Part shown: one piece after another, positions 39,970 to 44,181 of the stretch
Position numbering within the stretch: position 1 is the first letter of the stretch
Layout: each line of letters opens with the position of its first letter
From: Bacteroidota bacterium
GTDB taxonomy: Bacteria > Bacteroidota > Bacteroidia > Chitinophagales > Chitinophagaceae
DNA length: 44,181 nucleotides
Assembly (NCBI GenBank): GCA_023423835.1
Contig: JAFAEW010000140.1
Coordinates: 1 to 44,181, forward strand
Direction of reading: 5' to 3'
Program-made: the position numbers and the translations under genes
Notes under the pieces: model-generated
The model's database searches: none
The model's input: only the letters and a program-made list of their open reading frames with translations
Told to the model about the DNA's origin: nothing

Positions 39970-42612
39970 ATGGAATTAAGCAAGAACTATATTCCTTCAG
40001 CTACTGAAGAAAAATGGATAAAACACTGGCAGGAAAAAGGATATTTCAAGAGCACGCCCGATAACAGGATGCCTTTCACCGTAGTGATCCCTCCACCAAA
40101 TGTGACCGGCGTATTGCATCTCGGACACACATTAAATGAAACGGTTCAGGATATTTTGATCCGTCGTGCAAGAATGAACGGCTACAATGCCTGCTGGGTT
40201 CCGGGCAGTGATCATGCATCAATCGCCACCGAAGCAAGGGTAGTGAAGATGCTCAAGGAAAGAAATATCGATAAAAACGATCTTAGCCGGGAGGAATTTT
40301 TAGAATACGCATTCGAATGGAAAGAGAAATATGGAAACATTATTTATCAGCAAATTGAACGATTAGGATGCAGTGTTGACTGGAGCCGCGTCACTTTCAC
40401 CATGGATGATCACTATTACAAAGCGGTGATTAAAATCTTTGTGGAAATGTACAACAAAGGTTTGATCTATCGCGGTGCAAGAATGATTAACTGGGATCCT
40501 GCAGCAAAGACGGCCTTAAGTGATGAGGAAGTTGAATACCGCGATTTAACCGGAACATTGTATTACGTAAAATATCCGGTTCCCGATAGCGACCAGTTTA
40601 TCACCGTCGCCACCCAACGTCCGGAAACCATCATGGGTGACGTTGCGGTTTGTGTAAATCCAAATGATGAAAGGTATTTCGGGTTCAAAGGAAAGACAGT
40701 GGTGGTGCCACTCGTAAACCGCGCTGTTCCCGTAATATTTGATGAATATGTGGATAAAGAATTTGGAACCGGCGCGTTAAAAATCACGCCGGCCCACGAT
40801 ATCAACGATTACAATATCGGGATGAAGCATAACCTTCCCGTAATCGACACTTTAAACGAAGATGGAACCATCAGTGAAGCGGCACAGGCTTTTGTAGGAT
40901 TAGACCGCTTTGAGGCAAGAAAAAAAGCTGTGGAACAACTGGAAAATGAAGGCCTGCTCATTAAAACCGAACAATATGCCACCCGGCTCGGATTTTCGCA
41001 GCGTTCCGGAGCTGTGGTTGAACCGCGGATTTCCACTCAATGGTTTGTAAAAATGAAAGAAGTCAGTCAACCTGCACTCGATGCGGTTGTTTATGGCGAC
41101 GTCAAAATTCATCCGGGGGAAAAATTTTTGGCAACCTATAAATACTGGCTCGAAAATGTGAAGGATTGGTGCATCAGCCGGCAGCTTTGGTGGGGACAAC
41201 AGATCCCCGCCTGGTACGACGATGCAGGTAATTATTTTATCGCGGAAACACAGGAAGCAGCCGAAAAACAATACCAGGAATTTGTAGCGGAAAAAAAGAA
41301 AAACGATCCCGGTTATTCACCTTCACAACTGGTGCAGGATAAAGACGTTTTAGACACATGGTTCTCTTCCTGGATCTGGCCGATTGAAGTGTTCAACGGC
41401 ATTTCGGATCCCGGAAATGCAGATTTCAACTATTATTATCCCACTTCCGTGTTGGTGACCGGCCAGGATATCATTTTTTTCTGGGTAGCAAGGATGATCA
41501 TCGCCGGGTTTGAGTTTGAGCAAAAAAAGCCGTTCGATGAAGTCTATTTTACCGGAATGGTGAGAGATGCGCAGGGTCGAAAGATGAGTAAGAGTCTGGG
41601 AAATTCCCCCGATCTACTCGAATTGATCGATAAATACGGGGCCGATGCCGTTCGTTTTGGAATTTTGATCTCCTCTCCCGCCGGAAACGATCTATTGTTT
41701 GATGAAGCGGCACTCGAACAGGGCCGCAATTTCAACAATAAAATCTGGAATGCCCTTAAGCTGGTGAAGATGTGGGAATCAAAACAGTCGGAAAAGATTT
41801 CAGAAAACAATTTCGCCACCCAATGGTTTGATAACCGGCTTTCAGAGGTGCGGATCGAAGTTGAAAAGCTGATGCGATCGTTCAAATTAAGTGAAGCCTT
41901 AAAAACAATCTATTCCCTGATTTGGGACGACTTCTGCAGTTGGTACCTCGAATGGGTGAAACCGCCGTTTGGAGAAGAAATTGCTAAGGACGTTTTTGAA
42001 AAAACAATCTATTATTTCGAACAACTGATGCAGTTACTGCACCCCTTCATGCCGTTTATCACAGAGGAAATTTATCATCATCTGAAAGAGGGAAATACTG
42101 ATCTTTCTATCAAACAATATGATGCCATTAAAACCTATGATCAGCCCGTTTTAGCCCAGGCGGAATTATTAAAAAAAGCGATCAGCTCAATCAGAGAGGC
42201 GAGAACGAAAAACCAATTAAAGCCGAAGGATGAAATAAAACTTTATATTGAATCACAAGATCCGGATCAGTATCAAAACATGTTGTCTATTTTGGCGAAA
42301 CAGGTAAACGCAGACGAAGTGTCATTTACCGGTCAATCCGTTCAAAATGCGATCCTGATTGCGATCGAAAAGGACAGATTTTACATCGAAACCGAAAAGA
42401 CCGTTGATACGGAAGCACTGAAGGAAGAACTGCTGAAAGACCTTGCGCATCAGAAAGGATTCCTCGCTTCAGTGGAAAAAAAGCTGAATAATGAAAAGTT
42501 CATGCAAAATGCAAAAGAGGAAATCGTAAACCTTGAAAAGAAAAAACAATCGGATGCATTGGCAAGAATAAAGACAATCGAAGAAAGTCTTTCACAGTTA
42601 AATGGTGTTTAA
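39970..42612 (+). CDS. valS: Valyl-tRNA synthetase
   Basis: An 880-residue class I aminoacyl-tRNA synthetase that charges tRNA-Val with valine. PPPNVTGVLHLGH at 41-53 contains the HIGH signature (HLGH, 50-53), and GRKMSKSLGNSPD contains KMSKS (538-542). The editing domain (about 190-335) includes VATQRPETIMGDVAV and GTGALKITPAHDINDYNIG, which removes mischarged threonine. WCISRQLWWGQQIPAW and DVLDTWFSSWIWP are conserved catalytic-core blocks. The C-terminal coiled coil (about 810-876) contacts tRNA. Full length with no defect. It abuts the GNAT gene with no spacer, which suggests coupled translation. Confidence 0.97.
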   Translation: MELSKNYIPSATEEKWIKHWQEKGYFKSTPDNRMPFTVVIPPPNVTGVLHLGHTLNETVQDILIRRARMNGYNACWVPGSDHASIATEARVVKMLKERNIDKNDLSREEFLEYAFEWKEKYGNIIYQQIERLGCSVDWSRVTFTMDDHYYKAVIKIFVEMYNKGLIYRGARMINWDPAAKTALSDEEVEYRDLTGTLYYVKYPVPDSDQFITVATQRPETIMGDVAVCVNPNDERYFGFKGKTVVVPLVNRAVPVIFDEYVDKEFGTGALKITPAHDINDYNIGMKHNLPVIDTLNEDGTISEAAQAFVGLDRFEARKKAVEQLENEGLLIKTEQYATRLGFSQRSGAVVEPRISTQWFVKMKEVSQPALDAVVYGDVKIHPGEKFLATYKYWLENVKDWCISRQLWWGQQIPAWYDDAGNYFIAETQEAAEKQYQEFVAEKKKNDPGYSPSQLVQDKDVLDTWFSSWIWPIEVFNGISDPGNADFNYYYPTSVLVTGQDIIFFWVARMIIAGFEFEQKKPFDEVYFTGMVRDAQGRKMSKSLGNSPDLLELIDKYGADAVRFGILISSPAGNDLLFDEAALEQGRNFNNKIWNALKLVKMWESKQSEKISENNFATQWFDNRLSEVRIEVEKLMRSFKLSEALKTIYSLIWDDFCSWYLEWVKPPFGEEIAKDVFEKTIYYFEQLMQLLHPFMPFITEEIYHHLKEGNTDLSIKQYDAIKTYDQPVLAQAELLKKAISSIREARTKNQLKPKDEIKLYIESQDPDQYQNMLSILAKQVNADEVSFTGQSVQNAILIAIEKDRFYIETEKTVDTEALKEELLKDLAHQKGFLASVEKKLNNEKFMQNAKEEIVNLEKKKQSDALARIKTIEESLSQLNGV

Positions 42613-43104
42613 ATGGATTGCGTGATCAGACAGGCAAATGAAAATGACATCCGGACCATTCGCCGGCTGGCATTTGATATCTGGCCCGCAACTTATAGCG
42701 ATATCCTTTCCTCTGAACAGATCAGATACATGCTCGATCTGATGTACAGCGAGGAAGAATTAAAAAAGCAGTTTGATCACAATCACCGGTTTCTGCTGGT
42801 GTACAGAAACAATCAGCCGGTTGGTTTTGCCGGATATTCTGAAAGGGGAACCCAACACTGGCATTTAAACAAGATCTATCTTTCACATTCAGAAAAAGGC
42901 AAGGGCACGGGCAAAAAACTGATCGAGTATATCATCCGGCAAATTTCCTGCGAATCAGCGAACTGTCTGAGCCTGAACGTAAACCGGCACAATAAAACCC
43001 GCGGTTTTTATGAACATCTCGGATTTACCATCGTGAAGGAAGAAGATATTGCAATCGGGGAAGGTTATTTCATGAATGATTTCGTAATGGAAAAGCGGTG
43101 GTAA
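42613..43104 (+). CDS. GNAT family N-acetyltransferase
   Basis: A 163-residue acetyltransferase. The ATG follows the valS TAA with no spacer, so it is probably translated by re-initiation. DCVIRQANENDIRTIRRL is the N-terminal strand-helix. The acetyl-CoA pyrophosphate loop is SEKGKGTGKKLIEYII (motif Q/R-x-x-G-x-G/A, here K-G-K-G-T-G). The C-terminal NVNRHNKTRGFYEHLGFTIVKEE closes the fold. The substrate (small amine, protein N-terminus or antibiotic) is unknown. Its neighbour valS suggests no functional link beyond operon proximity. Confidence 0.88.
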   Translation: MDCVIRQANENDIRTIRRLAFDIWPATYSDILSSEQIRYMLDLMYSEEELKKQFDHNHRFLLVYRNNQPVGFAGYSERGTQHWHLNKIYLSHSEKGKGTGKKLIEYIIRQISCESANCLSLNVNRHNKTRGFYEHLGFTIVKEEDIAIGEGYFMNDFVMEKRW

Positions 43105-43106
43105 CT

Positions 43107-43973
43107 TCATCGTTCCGGCAAGGCATTTCCATATAACATCCTAAACGCGTTAAACACCGCCTGGTGCAGGATGGTGGCATGATTTTCATCCGGCAGGTAA
43201 TCAAAAAATACTTTTACGTTCTTATTCTTCACCGATTTTAATTTATCGGCCAGCAGGTTTGCATCCACTTCCATCACCCTCGGAAATGTTGTAGGAGTAA
43301 GGCCCTCCTTTCCAACTGCGATATAAATCTGTGTTGGCTGATCAAAGTCCGGGTCTTCGATACCGGTCTTGCGTTCTAAGATCGATCCGTTATCCCACCA
43401 TAAACTTGGGCTCACAATAATATATTTATTAAACAGACGCGGTTTCGTGAATAATATTTCGGTTTCCAGCAGTCCGCCGAGCGACTGCCCGATGATTGTT
43501 TTCGAATCGTTGGTCTTATACTTCTGTTCAATATAGGGCTGCAATTCCTTTTCTAAAAATGAAATAAAGCGTGCGGACTGACCGGTTGTGGGGTAATTTT
43601 TCTTATCTTCCTGAATACTGGTTGGAAACGTAAAATCCCGCCTTCGGTCAACCGTTGCAATACCCACAACGATCGATTTCGGAACAAGATGAATCCATTC
43701 GAAGCTGTTAAACTGAACAAGACCGACAATGTGAATAAAATCTTCGTCCGCCGATCCGTCGAGCAGGTAAATGACGGGATACCTTGTTGTATCGGTTTCA
43801 CTGTATCCCTCGGGAAGATATATGTTTAAGACCCGTTTTTCGGCCAAAACTTCGGATTGAATTGCATCAATTCTGCCCAAAATAAAAGGTACAAGCTTCT
43901 CAGTCTTGTCGGCCTGCGCATTCAGCAGCGACGAGAAGAAAACCGATAGTATAACAAGCAATAAATGTTTCAT
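43107..43973 (-). CDS. Secreted esterase of the putative-esterase (Esterase D/Fes) family
   Basis: A 288-residue exported alpha/beta hydrolase. The signal peptide is MKHLLLVILSVFFSSLLNA (cleavage before Q20). VIYLLDGSADEDF (about 67-79) supplies the oxyanion loop. The nucleophile elbow is IGQSLGG (Ser 164) and the catalytic histidine lies in DENHATILHQA (about 266). SPSLWWDNG is a conserved family block. Relatives include IroE- and Fes-like enterobactin esterases and feruloyl or acetyl-xylan esterases, so either siderophore or plant-polymer ester cleavage is possible. It is convergent with the GNAT gene, with only 2 bases between stop codons. A near-miss -7 box TACCTTTA sits at 44013-44020. 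Confidence 0.85.
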   Translation of the reverse strand: MKHLLLVILSVFFSSLLNAQADKTEKLVPFILGRIDAIQSEVLAEKRVLNIYLPEGYSETDTTRYPVIYLLDGSADEDFIHIVGLVQFNSFEWIHLVPKSIVVGIATVDRRRDFTFPTSIQEDKKNYPTTGQSARFISFLEKELQPYIEQKYKTNDSKTIIGQSLGGLLETEILFTKPRLFNKYIIVSPSLWWDNGSILERKTGIEDPDFDQPTQIYIAVGKEGLTPTTFPRVMEVDANLLADKLKSVKNKNVKVFFDYLPDENHATILHQAVFNAFRMLYGNALPER

Positions 43974-44146
43974 TTTCCGGTGCCGCAGCTTTATAATGAT
44001 GACCGCAGTTTATAAAGGTAAAACTGATTTTCATCCGATTCGTTTTAAATCAGCAGCTATCCCGTTTTATTTAAAATTTTTTCCAATTCAATTATCGGTG
44101 CTACGGCTGTAAAGCAAAATGCCGGCTTTCGGGAAGAATTAAATTT

Positions 44147-44178
44147 TTTGTTAAAAAATACAACAATGTTTACATTTA
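44147..44178 (+). promoter_or_regulatory. Candidate promoter pointing out of the window
   Basis: TTTG (44147-44150), a 20-base spacer and TACATTTA (44171-44178) fit the Bacteroidota -33/-7 pattern with one mismatch in the -7 box. The gene it would serve lies beyond base 44181. TTTTTT-GTT-AAAAAA, a six-base inverted repeat, overlaps the -33 region. Confidence 0.35.
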
Positions 44179-44181
44179 TAC

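Noticed and set aside
1..44181. CRISPR array, insertion sequence, prophage or integron
   Set aside because: No repeat-spacer pattern, transposase, integrase or target-site duplications were seen.

Overview
The window looks like a chromosomal segment of a Bacteroidota bacterium, probably in the Chitinophagales/Sphingobacteriia neighbourhood. Three things point there: the protein families present (YfhO-type membrane proteins, an IPExxxVDY-type protein, DUF3857 and DUF4397 proteins, DnaQ-GIY-YIG fusions, secreted M28-PDZ peptidase, GH2 and GH9), the near absence of strong Shine-Dalgarno sequences, and repeated Bacteroidota -7 promoter boxes (TAnnTTTG) just upstream of genes. No mobile element, phage, CRISPR array or rRNA is visible. 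Placement below phylum is inference.

Layout. 1-194 is the N-terminus of a secreted GH2 enzyme on the minus strand, running off the edge. 374-7085 is a surface-glycan block: YfhO and a GT4 enzyme on the plus strand, meeting a GT4 enzyme, a GT2 enzyme and a methyltransferase on the minus strand. 7270-11214 (minus) is a likely operon of M28 peptidase, IPExxxVDY-like protein and GH9 hydrolase. 11321-15012 (plus) holds an alpha/beta hydrolase, a membrane GT2 and a GT39-like membrane transferase. 15241-18276 (minus) holds tRNA-Val(UAC) with its own promoter and terminator, a small acidic protein, and a K+-dependent membrane pyrophosphatase. 18457-20103 (plus) has a four-helix membrane protein and an orphan ABC-2 permease, facing ribonuclease Z. 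21363-26978 has a small outer-membrane beta-barrel protein, then a compact run of patatin with an internal membrane hairpin, a membrane protein, a lipoprotein and uvrC. 27246-31469 is the complete oxidative pentose-phosphate operon gnd-VOC-zwf-pgl. 31690-34519 has a DUF3857 transglutaminase-like protein and a DUF4397 lipoprotein. 34615-39378 (minus) holds a tiny membrane protein, the RNA-binding protein Tex, a 2H phosphoesterase and a DnaQ-exonuclease/GIY-YIG fusion. 39970-43973 has valS, an abutting GNAT acetyltransferase and a convergent secreted esterase.

Most of the window is ordinary housekeeping and envelope biology. The least explained parts are the patatin/membrane/lipoprotein run (22317-25163) and the two-gene nuclease-2H module (37492-39378). 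The promoter boxes that end only 4-7 bases before start codons (zwf, uvrC) suggest leaderless or nearly leaderless transcripts. All domain calls come from reading motifs by eye; no database search was run.
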